Notes under the pieces: generated by a model
Database searches by the model: none
Seen by the model: the letters and a program-made list of their open reading frames with translations, nothing else
What the model was told of the DNA's origin: nothing
From: an uncultured Candidatus Berkelbacteria bacterium
Lineage (GTDB): Bacteria; Patescibacteriota; UBA1384; CAILIB01
Length of the DNA stretch: 22,848 nt
Direction: 5' to 3'
NCBI GenBank assembly: GCA_937895715.1
Contig: CALBLZ010000197.1
Coordinates: 1 to 22,848, forward strand
Translations under genes and position numbers: made by a program
Shown here: in pieces, positions 14,985 to 21,786 of the stretch
Layout of the letters: each line of letters begins with the position of its first letter
Numbering within the stretch: the stretch's first letter is position 1

Positions 14985-15637
14985 TGCGATTGGTGCCAAA
15001 TATCTGTGTGCTTGCCGGCCCGGCAGGGAGTGGCAAAGGACACTTCGGTCAACTGCTCCGTGAAAGCGGAGATTTGCCCTACGGCCTCACCCGAAGCCAC
15101 ACCACACGTGCAAGACTCGCCCGTGACCATGACGACTCCTACTTTTGGGTGTCTGAGGGGGAAATGGACGAGCTGATCGCCAAAGGGGAAATGCTCGAAT
15201 GTAAGACCATACATGGAAATCGTTACGGCACGTCCGTGGCTGAAATCCATCGCGTGGTCGATGAGGGCAAGGTCCCACTCCTGGATATCGACATTCAGGG
15301 CGTGCGGGAGATTGGCTCGCGCTTGGCCCAAGAGGGCCAGGGCAGGCTGGTTTTCTGCGCGTTCATGGCGATTACCACAACGCTCTGCCGTACCGCTCAG
15401 ATTGAGCGACACCGGAAGAGCTTAAAGGGGGCAGATGGCCCGGCTGAACCAGCTGATCTTGAGGCTCGTCTCCTGACAGCTGCCTGGGAGCTCGAGGAGG
15501 CGGGGCGAATGGCCCGGGAAGACCCGACTGCAACGGGTTTCGTCGTTGAGAGATTCGTCAATCAAATACGAACCCCCGAGAGAACCGCAGAACTTCTGGA
15601 CAGGTTACAGGAGTTCTACAGAAAAGCAGGCCGCTGA
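14984..15637 (+). CDS. gmk: Guanylate kinase-like protein
   Basis: This 217-residue protein has the guanylate kinase layout. A P-loop GPAGSGKG (12-19) is followed by the GMP-binding SHTTR (39-43 region), DSYFWVSEGE, GEMLE, HGNRYGTS (78-84) and LLDIDIQG (99-106), all as in bacterial Gmk, which converts GMP to GDP with ATP. Two features are odd. The residue after the P-loop Lys is Gly followed by His (GKGH) where Gmk has GKS/T, giving an adenylate-kinase-like P-loop. The lid and C-terminal part (125-217) is also divergent, with an insertion-like AFMAITTTLCRTAQ segment. The start is taken as GTG 14984, which overlaps the upstream stop by one base; GTG 14993 is an alternative. It may be the housekeeping enzyme or a specialised relative. 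Confidence 0.78.
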   Translation: MRLVPNICVLAGPAGSGKGHFGQLLRESGDLPYGLTRSHTTRARLARDHDDSYFWVSEGEMDELIAKGEMLECKTIHGNRYGTSVAEIHRVVDEGKVPLLDIDIQGVREIGSRLAQEGQGRLVFCAFMAITTTLCRTAQIERHRKSLKGADGPAEPADLEARLLTAAWELEEAGRMAREDPTATGFVVERFVNQIRTPERTAELLDRLQEFYRKAGR

Positions 15638-15657
15638 TCAACTGATCGGCCGCCTGC
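15625..15657. terminator. Weak hairpin at the gmk / GH57 convergent junction
   Basis: GCAGG (15625-15629) can pair with CCTGC (15653-15657), with further pairing possible inside between CCG and CGG and between GATCA/TGATC-like bases. It overlaps the gmk stop and lies before the convergent GH57 stop (15669). There is no T-run, so its role as a terminator is uncertain. Confidence 0.3.
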
Positions 15658-15668
15658 TCCGGAGCGCA

Positions 15669-16991
15669 CTACTTGCTAACGCGGGTGGTGCGCTTCTTTG
15701 TAGGCTCTTTTTTTGTAGCTTTTTCTTTTGTTGTCTTGGTACTGGCCTTTTCCTCTGTGGCTGCAGTGGACTCAACCTCAACCTTAACGGTGCGAGGCTT
15801 GTGGTTTGGGTGCTGCTTAATGCGAATGGCAAGGTCGGTAAGAATATTGCTCATAATCACGTATGAATCGTGAGGTGAGTCGTACACTGAGAAGTACTTG
15901 TGCACATCACCATCGGACCAGTACTTAGTACACATATAGTAGAAGTGGTCCGAGGTTTGGAGCTTGCGCCATTGGTGCAGCAGCGCTGGGTCTTCGAGTG
16001 CTTTAAGGCCTTCTTCAAATTTATACACCCAGGCAATTGCGTTATCCTGCATCGGGTTACCAAGCCAAGCGGAGAGGTCGCGCTCGGTGTCTGCCCACGA
16101 GATAGAGTCGGGGATATCAATCTTGGCCATGCTCGGGGTAGCGGTAATAACCTCACTTGGTGTGGCAAAGCCAAACTGTGGGTGCTGCCAGATGGACTCT
16201 GGTAGGCTGCGGAAGAAGTCGAAGATGCCGGTATCTTCCCACTGGTGCTCACCAATGGTCTCGTAGTCCATGAAGAGGTTGATGGTGTCAGCGGCCCCAT
16301 CGGTTTCGTGTACCCACTTGGCAAACTTTTCGGCAGTGAGTGGCCAACCATTCCAGCTCTGCTGACTAAAGCGGAAGGCGATATCGTCGGAGAGTTTGTA
16401 GTTCTTTAATAGAAGCTTCATGCCGCGACCGTTGTGTGGCTCGTACACAAAGTTAGGACTGCGCCAGGCCAAGATGCGGTCAACGCCTTCGGTGAGCATT
16501 CCTTTAAAGCCGAGATCTTCTACCATATCGGCAATGCCGTTGCTGTAGATGAGTTCGGTGTTGCGGAAAATTTGAGGGGTAACGCCAAAGTAGTGCTGGG
16601 TGGCCTGCTGGTGCAATCGAACCTGCTCTCTAAACTCATCAGGATTGAAGAGGGCAGCGAGAGAGTGGTAGTAGGTTTCGGTGAGCAGCTCAACGTGGCC
16701 AGTGGCGACGAGCTTTTTGAAGCTCTCTAGCACCTCGGGTGTGTACTCAGCAAACTGCTCAAGGGCTACGCCTGAGATACTATAGGCAATCTTAAACGCG
16801 CCGTTATGCTTATTTATCAGCTCTAGCATTAGGGCGTTAGCAGGGAGGTAGCACTTGTCGGCTACTTTACGACAGATATCACGATTGGTTTTCTCGTCGA
16901 AGTAATCGGTAGATTCGCCAATATCGAATACGCGGTAGTGGCGCATGCGGTACGGCTGGTGTACCTGAAAGTAGAAACAGATGTTCGGCAT
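15669..16991 (-). CDS. GH57 alpha-amylase-like enzyme
   Basis: This 440-residue cytoplasmic glycoside hydrolase of family 57 is expected to act on alpha-1,4-glucan. It has HQP (11-13), the HVELLTETYYHS region (99-110), the likely nucleophile E146 in NTELIYSN, and the likely acid/base D242 in FMDYETIG. The N-terminal layout (YFDEKTNRDI...KVADKCYLPAN) is like the archaeal GH57 amylases found beside glycogen synthase genes. A branching-enzyme role is less likely on length and motif grounds but is not excluded. From about residue 400 a Lys/Thr/Glu-rich tail of about 40 residues resembles histone-H1-like low complexity and has no part in the catalytic fold. It begins 3 bases after the stop of the upstream glycosyltransferase without a ribosome binding site, suggesting reinitiation. 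Confidence 0.9.
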   Translation of the reverse strand: MPNICFYFQVHQPYRMRHYRVFDIGESTDYFDEKTNRDICRKVADKCYLPANALMLELINKHNGAFKIAYSISGVALEQFAEYTPEVLESFKKLVATGHVELLTETYYHSLAALFNPDEFREQVRLHQQATQHYFGVTPQIFRNTELIYSNGIADMVEDLGFKGMLTEGVDRILAWRSPNFVYEPHNGRGMKLLLKNYKLSDDIAFRFSQQSWNGWPLTAEKFAKWVHETDGAADTINLFMDYETIGEHQWEDTGIFDFFRSLPESIWQHPQFGFATPSEVITATPSMAKIDIPDSISWADTERDLSAWLGNPMQDNAIAWVYKFEEGLKALEDPALLHQWRKLQTSDHFYYMCTKYWSDGDVHKYFSVYDSPHDSYVIMSNILTDLAIRIKQHPNHKPRTVKVEVESTAATEEKASTKTTKEKATKKEPTKKRTTRVSK

Positions 16992-16994
16992 AGT

Positions 16995-18287
16995 TTAGAC
17001 AAGGTGAGGCCGATGGTGTGGTGCTCCGCCAAGCACATCGTGGTAGACATTGTGCATAACCTTGGCGGCTTGGGTCCAGGTGAGGGTTTGCAGGTCGTGC
17101 TTGCCTCCTGCAACCAAGTTTTTAGACGCGTGAGCATCGTGGAGTACATGGAGCACGGACTTAGCCATATTCTCTACGTCCCAGAAATCAACCTTGAGAA
17201 TATTATTTGATACTTCAGCTACTCCCGACTGGTTGGAAACGATTACTGGCGTGCCGTTCTGCATGGCTTCAAGGGCTACGATGCCAAATGGCTCGGAAAC
17301 AGACGGCATAACGAATACATCGGCCAGCTGGTAGGCACGATCAACATCACTTCCGCGCAAGAAGCTGCTGAATAGAATGGTGCCAGTAAGGCCGAGACGG
17401 GCAGATTCTTCGATCATGCGATGCTCCATATCGCCGCTGCCAACCATTACAAAACGAACGTTAGGATCTTTCTGATGGACCTTGTGTGCCAACTGTACGA
17501 AGTAGTCAGGGCCCTTCTGCATGGTCATACGCCCCATAAACAGAACGATCTTGTGGTGTCGCTTTAGCTCAGCGAAGTCGAACTGCTTTGGCTGCTTTTT
17601 ATTTGGGATGCCGTTGTATACAACAGAAATCTTTGAGCGAGGGACGCCGTAGTACTTATGAACAACTTCTTTAGTGTAGTGGCTTACTGCAACCACGCGG
17701 TCTGCAGCGTTAAGGCCTGTGCGCTCGATGGCAATAATGCGCGGGTCGCCGTGCTCTCCACACCGGTCGTACTCGGTGGCGTGGATTTGTGCGATGAACG
17801 GCGTGTGGCGACCGTCTGCTGCTGCAACTTTGCGAGCAGCCATGCCGCCGTAGTAGGTGAACCAGTCGTGAGCGTGGATGACGCTAAAGTTAGGGTTCTT
17901 TTTTGCAATCCTCGCAGCAGTTGCTGCGTACCAAGAAGCCTGGGCGTGAGGTGAGACAGGAATTTCTGTCTGGAAGTGCTGTACGAGTAATCGCTGGTGC
18001 TCGCCGATGGCAACCTTTGTGCCGTACGCGAGCTGGCGGACGATTTCTTCCTCGGACATGTCGGTACGTTCGAGGAGCTGTTTAATTGCGTCGTCGTTAG
18101 CGTAGTCCACTGCACTTATCACGTTCATGTGATCGTAGCTGGTGTCACCAAACGTTTTTGGTAGAACGAAGTTAATATCAACACCGTGCTCACTCAAGCC
18201 TTCGGTCAAACCTAAACAGGCGGTACCCAAACCGCCAGAATTCCAGGGAGGTAACTCCCAGCCGAGCATGAGAACGTTTATTGCCAC
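16995..18287 (-). CDS. GT4/GT5-like glycosyltransferase, probable alpha-glucan synthase
   Basis: This 430-residue GT-B enzyme has a starch-synthase-like N-terminus (LGWELPPWNSGGLGTA at about 8-23), HAHDWFTYYGG, and a C-terminal donor domain with FMGRMTMQKGPDY and the E332-x7-E340 signature in SEPFGIVALEAM. Together with the GH57 gene directly behind it, this suggests alpha-glucan or maltodextrin synthesis. The donor (UDP- or ADP-glucose) cannot be read, and a role in another glucan is possible. The start is GTG at 18287, required to include the first beta strand (INVLML), with AAGGA directly upstream. A promoter lies at 18333-18361. The C-terminus is His-rich (APHHRPHLV). A second synthase-type enzyme besides GT3 implies division of labour, for instance priming versus elongation. 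Confidence 0.85.
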   Translation of the reverse strand: MAINVLMLGWELPPWNSGGLGTACLGLTEGLSEHGVDINFVLPKTFGDTSYDHMNVISAVDYANDDAIKQLLERTDMSEEEIVRQLAYGTKVAIGEHQRLLVQHFQTEIPVSPHAQASWYAATAARIAKKNPNFSVIHAHDWFTYYGGMAARKVAAADGRHTPFIAQIHATEYDRCGEHGDPRIIAIERTGLNAADRVVAVSHYTKEVVHKYYGVPRSKISVVYNGIPNKKQPKQFDFAELKRHHKIVLFMGRMTMQKGPDYFVQLAHKVHQKDPNVRFVMVGSGDMEHRMIEESARLGLTGTILFSSFLRGSDVDRAYQLADVFVMPSVSEPFGIVALEAMQNGTPVIVSNQSGVAEVSNNILKVDFWDVENMAKSVLHVLHDAHASKNLVAGGKHDLQTLTWTQAAKVMHNVYHDVLGGAPHHRPHLV

Positions 18288-18332
18288 TCCTTACGTGTTT
18301 GCTACTTGTATCACTTAGGAAAGTACGAACTA

Positions 18333-18361
18333 ACTATACGGAATACAAATCTGTTGTGCAA
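18333..18361 (-). promoter_or_regulatory. Promoter of the GT4/GT5-GH57 unit
   Basis: On the minus strand TTGCAC (18361-18356), 17 bases, TATAGT (18338-18333). The predicted leader is about 40 bases, ending in AAGGA next to the GTG start. Confidence 0.6.
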
Positions 18362-18545
18362 GATTCAGATAAGAATATAAACCTGGCCAACAGAAGTGGG
18401 GTGCGTATTGCAATTATCAGAGCCGGTTACTCGTAATGATGAACTACTTAAACATTTTGACTCACTCGGATATTCACACTGAATTCACACGGCTTGCTTA
18501 GGCTAATTTGTGGTCCTTGGGCAGCGACACATTGTTCACCGCTTC

Positions 18546-18594
18546 TAGCTAGACGTGCCGGCTGAACCTTTGACGGCAGGGGCGAGTCTAGCTA
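18546..18594. repeat. 9-base inverted repeat flanking a promoter (possible operator)
   Basis: TAGCTAGAC (18546-18554) and GTCTAGCTA (18586-18594) are perfect inverted repeats 31 bases apart. They flank the -35 and reach the -10 of the promoter at 18570-18598. This could be a paired regulator-binding site. Alternatively, CTAGCTAG-type words may recur by chance. Confidence 0.35.
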
Positions 18595-18598
18595 CCAT
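18570..18598 (+). promoter_or_regulatory. Promoter of the 18627 exported membrane protein
   Basis: TTGACG (18570-18575), 17 bases, TACCAT (18593-18598). The transcript would start near 18605, giving a leader of about 20 bases with no clear ribosome binding site. Confidence 0.5.
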
Positions 18599-18626
18599 AA
18601 ACACACATTACCCACGTATCACTGCT

Positions 18627-19724
18627 ATGCGAATTTCTAAAATCCTCTCTGGCGCACTTGCCACTGTAGTTCTGCTGCTTGGTGCTGCTGCACCTGCTCT
18701 CGCAGGTAAGCCCTACCTAGATTCTGGTATCGGACTCAATCAAACAGACCCATACAAAGATGCTCAGGTTATCTCAGAAATTACCGGAAGCCGTGGCATT
18801 TACGGAAAGCTAGAGGGTTCGGCTCCTGTCGATATTTACAAGTTCACCGCTAAGGAAGATGGGGAGCAAACGTTCGGCCTACTGGTTCGCAAAAACGAAC
18901 TGAGCGATTTGAGTGAGCCAACGCTCATCTTCATGGATCCTACAGACGCTACCACTGCTAAGGAGCTCGGCGTTCCGTTGCCAGGTGAGGGCTACCACAG
19001 TGCAGTGATCAATGCGACAGAGAGGGATTCTGAAACTAAGGAGTTTCGCACCTATAACGAGCCAGTGCTGATGGAGCAGTACGCGCTTGTAGCAGAGCAG
19101 GTGGTAAAGCTTCAAAAGGATGTAACCTACTACCTGATTGTGCTCGATCCAGGTCAGCTTGTTACTCACTACGGCATCCGATTAGGTACGCAAAAGGCCT
19201 GGACTTTCGGGGATTACTTCAGCTCTTTCGGAGATTGGTGGCGTCTAAAGCTGGATATTTACGGTGCTAGCTCACCGTTTAGTTTCCCGGTTGCTGGGTT
19301 TGGATTGGTTCTGTTTTGGCTAGGATTTGTAGCGCTGTTTGGGATGTTCCTGGTGCAGGGTGTCTTTGGTCTTATGTCACTCCGTCAGCGCACAGCGGCT
19401 TACCTGTTGGTAAAACTTCAGCCGTACTCACGCATTGCCATTTGGACAGGCCTCTGGCTGATGCTGATTGGCGGCTACATTTTTGCTCGCCAGGAAAGTT
19501 TCACTGGCTTAGTGTTTCTACTCACACTGATCTTCGATTTCCTCATTGTTGTAATGCTCGTCACCACATTCAAGCTCGCGCCTAGCCTCATGAAAGTTGA
19601 GATCAGCAAGAAAGAAGCTGTGTTGCCACGCAAAGACCTTCAGCTTTTCTACATCACGTTCATTCTCGGAATGCTTGGGCTGCTCGCAATGCTTGTATTT
19701 AGCATCATGCTCATTGCTCAATAG
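18627..19724 (+). CDS. Exported protein with a beta-rich domain and four membrane helices
   Basis: I do not recognise this 365-residue protein as a named family. Residues 1-26 are a signal peptide (MRISKILSG..., ending APALA). An extracytoplasmic domain (27-215) follows. Its part at 55-105 (GIYGKLEGSAPVDIYKFTAKEDGEQ, then PTLIFMDP) resembles a PPC-type jelly-roll, a fold often linked to extracellular proteins. Then come four hydrophobic helices at about 219-248, 269-287, 292-315 and 339-364, with a cytoplasmic-looking Lys-rich loop (323-335). The overall plan, soluble sensor plus membrane bundle, suggests an envelope or surface role such as transport or sensing. The start at 18627 is chosen because it begins the signal peptide and follows a good promoter; 18555 would add a non-conserved extension upstream of the promoter. 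Confidence 0.72.
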   Translation: MRISKILSGALATVVLLLGAAAPALAGKPYLDSGIGLNQTDPYKDAQVISEITGSRGIYGKLEGSAPVDIYKFTAKEDGEQTFGLLVRKNELSDLSEPTLIFMDPTDATTAKELGVPLPGEGYHSAVINATERDSETKEFRTYNEPVLMEQYALVAEQVVKLQKDVTYYLIVLDPGQLVTHYGIRLGTQKAWTFGDYFSSFGDWWRLKLDIYGASSPFSFPVAGFGLVLFWLGFVALFGMFLVQGVFGLMSLRQRTAAYLLVKLQPYSRIAIWTGLWLMLIGGYIFARQESFTGLVFLLTLIFDFLIVVMLVTTFKLAPSLMKVEISKKEAVLPRKDLQLFYITFILGMLGLLAMLVFSIMLIAQ

Positions 19725-19742
19725 GGATTTTCTGGCACGAAT

Positions 19743-19772
19743 AAAGCCCCCGGCATTCTGCAGGGGGCTTTT
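19743..19772. terminator. Rho-independent terminator
   Basis: AAAGCCCCC (19743-19751) pairs with GGGGGCTTT (19763-19771), followed by another T. The stem is G/C-rich with an 11-base loop. It ends the 18627 gene and may also act for the convergent ferredoxin unit. Confidence 0.88.
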
Positions 19773-19837
19773 CATTATAGAAAATTTTAGAGGCTCTAGT
19801 AGGCTAAAAAATTACCTCGAGGGGTACCAGTGAATGC

Positions 19838-20173
19838 CTAGAAATCGTCCTCAGGCGGCCATATTTTTTTGCCCTCTGCGTCTCGTACGATGATTGCATT
19901 GAACGGGCAAATCTTGGCCGAGTCGATGGCCATTTGCTGTATCTCTTCGAGTGGCAGCCCTCCCGCATTCTGCATATCTTCTATCAAGACTACACCACCT
20001 TTGGCTAAGGTGTTGCGCGGGTCATCTGAATTGAGATTGTTCTTTGTGAGAAGCACCGCCTTAGATTCGTCATCAATCTCATAGAACGGGTACACCAAGC
20101 ACGCCGCGGCACCGGTGCAGAGGTCTCGGTTTACTTCGATTGTTACCGCGCGCTTGGCTTCTTCGTCAGGCAT
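19838..20173 (-). CDS. Single-cluster ferredoxin, [3Fe-4S]-type cysteine pattern
   Basis: This 111-residue protein has the single-cluster ferredoxin layout: C19-x-x-A22-x-x-C25 near the N-terminus and C89-P near the C-terminus. The position of the second cluster cysteine (CxxC) is Ala22, so only three cysteine ligands remain. This is typical of [3Fe-4S] ferredoxins of the kind that serve P450s, although a [4Fe-4S] with a non-Cys ligand is possible. An acidic insert (EIDDESK, NNLNSDDP) lies between the cluster motifs. It starts 4 bases after the dnaX stop. The start is ATG 20173 rather than GTG 20191, which would overlap dnaX. No reductase or oxidase partner is in the window, so the partner is unknown. 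Confidence 0.8.
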   Translation of the reverse strand: MPDEEAKRAVTIEVNRDLCTGAAACLVYPFYEIDDESKAVLLTKNNLNSDDPRNTLAKGGVVLIEDMQNAGGLPLEEIQQMAIDSAKICPFNAIIVRDAEGKKIWPPEDDF

Positions 20174-20177
20174 GGGT

Positions 20178-21713
20178 CTAGTTAGCTCCACTTGGGTTGG
20201 CAGTAAATATAGCGGCTACATCTGTATAGTCAACAGGTTGTACGCTGGTTGGGGCAGACTCTCCCTCGGGCAGTTGCTTCTTTGGAGGTGTGCCAGCGAC
20301 TTGCTGGTTAAGTTCATACACTACTTGCCAAGGCTCGTTTGTACTCTCTTTAAGGAGTTTTTCTACGTACATTCGGTGCTTTTTCTCGTTGAGTTTTTCG
20401 CAGTGAAACTTGTACTTTACATGTACCAGGACTACTCCATTTTCGGCTGTGTGAACTTTAGCTTGGCGGAGGGCTTGGGCGAGGGGGGCGTTTTCTGCGG
20501 CAACTTCGTGCACAGCCTCTTTCCAGGCCTGTCGAATGTTAGCTGTGTAGCTCCGCGCTGCTACTTCGCGCAGCTCTACCACAGGCACAGCAACGGGGGC
20601 TGCAGCTGTGGGGGTGACAACTTTGGCAACGGTAGATTCCTTTTTCTCGACTGGTTTAGTAGGAGGTTGTGCAGGAGCTTCTGGTCGTACGACAACTCGA
20701 GCCTGGTTAGATGGAGTGGCGTAGTAGCAGGTTTTTAAACAAGCAATCTCGATAGGTAGCGACGGGCTTGGGCTGCTCTTTTGCAAAATATACGCCTCGA
20801 GCAGTTGCTCAAGGAAGTAGGTGTCGAGAGGAGTAAGTCGCGCCGTAGCACGGATATCACTGATGAGTGAAACTATAATCGCTTCGTAACGCTTGGCTGG
20901 CCCACTAAGCTGTGTGGCCAAAAGCGACCGCACTGCCATTTCATCTTGGTGGCGAACGGCATCGAGCAGGGAAGCTCGGGCAGAATCAGAAATTACCCCC
21001 AGTGATTCGCTCACAACATCGACGGTCAAGGCATCATGGAGTGTCATCAGCTGCTCAAGGATTGTCTCAGCATCGCGGTATCCGCCGTCGGCGTGCTCAG
21101 CAATTAAGCGAAGCGCGGCAGGCTCAGCTTTCCACTTTTCCTGCTTAGCGATGTGTGAAATTTTTGTGGAGATATCTTCGACAGACCCTCTTAGAAAGGT
21201 AACCAACTGACACCGAGAACGAATGGTAATGGGAACCTTATGTAGCTCGGTTGTGGCAAGAATGAAGATGGCGTGAGCCGGAGGTTCCTCCAATGTTTTA
21301 AGCAGTGCATTGAATGCATCGCCCGTCAACATATGAGCTTCGTCGATGATATATATTTTGTGGTCGAGTTGGATTGGGGGGTACTGCGCTTGCTCGCGGA
21401 GTGTCCGGATATCCTCAATGCCACGGTTAGATGCCGCGTCTATTTCGATAAGGTCGGGGGTGTGCCCCTGGAGTATTGCAAGGCAGGAAGGGCAGGTGTT
21501 ACAAGGTTCACCTTCCTCAGATTTGTTGGAGCAGCAAATAGCACGTGCAAAAATACGAGCGCTACTCGTTTTACCCGTGCCACGTGACCCACTAAAGAGG
21601 TAGGCGTGGCTCAGGCGCTTTTTTAAAATAGCCTGGGTAAGGATGGTGCGTGCGGTACTTTGCCCAATCAGATCGGCAAATCGTGTTGGTCGGTACTGGC
21701 GGTACAGTGTCAT
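20178..21713 (-). CDS. dnaX: DNA polymerase III subunit gamma/tau
   Basis: This 511-residue clamp-loader ATPase starts with MTLYRQYRPTRF, the standard DnaX opening. It has Walker A GSRGTGKT (42-49), a zinc site (C60/C61, C71, C74, C77), Walker B YIIDEAH (121-127), a sensor TTE (154-156) and RSRC (165-168). Domains I-III are followed by a Pro/Val/Ala-rich linker (about 355-395) and a C-terminal DnaX domain (IRQAWKEAV... to near 475). The length lies between E. coli gamma and tau. I saw no run of A or a slippery heptamer obvious enough to claim a programmed frameshift. The start is ATG 21713, supported by a TATACT box 6 bases upstream and by the conserved opening; an in-frame TTG at 21731 would overlap that box. 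Ferredoxin follows by 4 bases. Confidence 0.95.
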   Translation of the reverse strand: MTLYRQYRPTRFADLIGQSTARTILTQAILKKRLSHAYLFSGSRGTGKTSSARIFARAICCSNKSEEGEPCNTCPSCLAILQGHTPDLIEIDAASNRGIEDIRTLREQAQYPPIQLDHKIYIIDEAHMLTGDAFNALLKTLEEPPAHAIFILATTELHKVPITIRSRCQLVTFLRGSVEDISTKISHIAKQEKWKAEPAALRLIAEHADGGYRDAETILEQLMTLHDALTVDVVSESLGVISDSARASLLDAVRHQDEMAVRSLLATQLSGPAKRYEAIIVSLISDIRATARLTPLDTYFLEQLLEAYILQKSSPSPSLPIEIACLKTCYYATPSNQARVVVRPEAPAQPPTKPVEKKESTVAKVVTPTAAAPVAVPVVELREVAARSYTANIRQAWKEAVHEVAAENAPLAQALRQAKVHTAENGVVLVHVKYKFHCEKLNEKKHRMYVEKLLKESTNEPWQVVYELNQQVAGTPPKKQLPEGESAPTSVQPVDYTDVAAIFTANPSGAN

Positions 21714-21719
21714 GCGCTT

Positions 21720-21725
21720 AGTATA
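21720..21725 (-). promoter_or_regulatory. TATACT box of dnaX (leaderless)
   Basis: Minus-strand TATACT (21725-21720), preceded by GGC, ends 6 bases before the dnaX ATG (21713). The mRNA should start at the start codon. The box lies inside the in-frame extension to TTG 21731, arguing against that longer start. Confidence 0.6.
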
Positions 21726-21738
21726 GCCCAATGGATGG

Positions 21739-21770
21739 TATAATAAATCAGTCTTAGCTCTAGGTATAAC
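21739..21770 (+). promoter_or_regulatory. Candidate -10 boxes for the HU-PilB gene
   Basis: TATAAT (21739-21744) and TATAAC (21765-21770) lie upstream of the ATG at 21787. Neither has a convincing -35. The nearer one would leave a leader of about 10 bases. The AGGGGG at 21781-21786 touches the ATG directly, too close for a normal ribosome binding site. Confidence 0.35.
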
Positions 21771-21786
21771 GAATACGCAAAGGGGG

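Larger units (their letters stand above)
18288..18626. other. 339-base divergent intergenic region
   Basis: No coding frame, tRNA or other RNA gene is visible. The region holds the leftward promoter of the GT-GH57 unit (18333-18361), the rightward promoter of the exported membrane protein (18570-18598) and a 9-base inverted repeat around the latter (18546-18594). The middle (about 18370-18540) shows nothing I can name. Confidence 0.7.

Noticed and set aside
15655..15664. GCTCCGGAGC palindrome
   Set aside because: A single 10-base palindrome between convergent genes with no recurrence or promoter context; likely chance in G/C-rich DNA.
18555..18626. Longer start for the exported membrane protein
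   Set aside because: It would place the start upstream of the likely promoter and bury the clear signal peptide that begins at 18627.
20174..20191. GTG start for the ferredoxin at 20191
   Set aside because: It would overlap dnaX by 14 bases and has no ribosome binding site; ATG 20173 follows the dnaX stop by 4 bases.
21714..21731. TTG start for dnaX at 21731
   Set aside because: The extra six residues precede the conserved MTLYRQYRP opening and cover the TATACT box.
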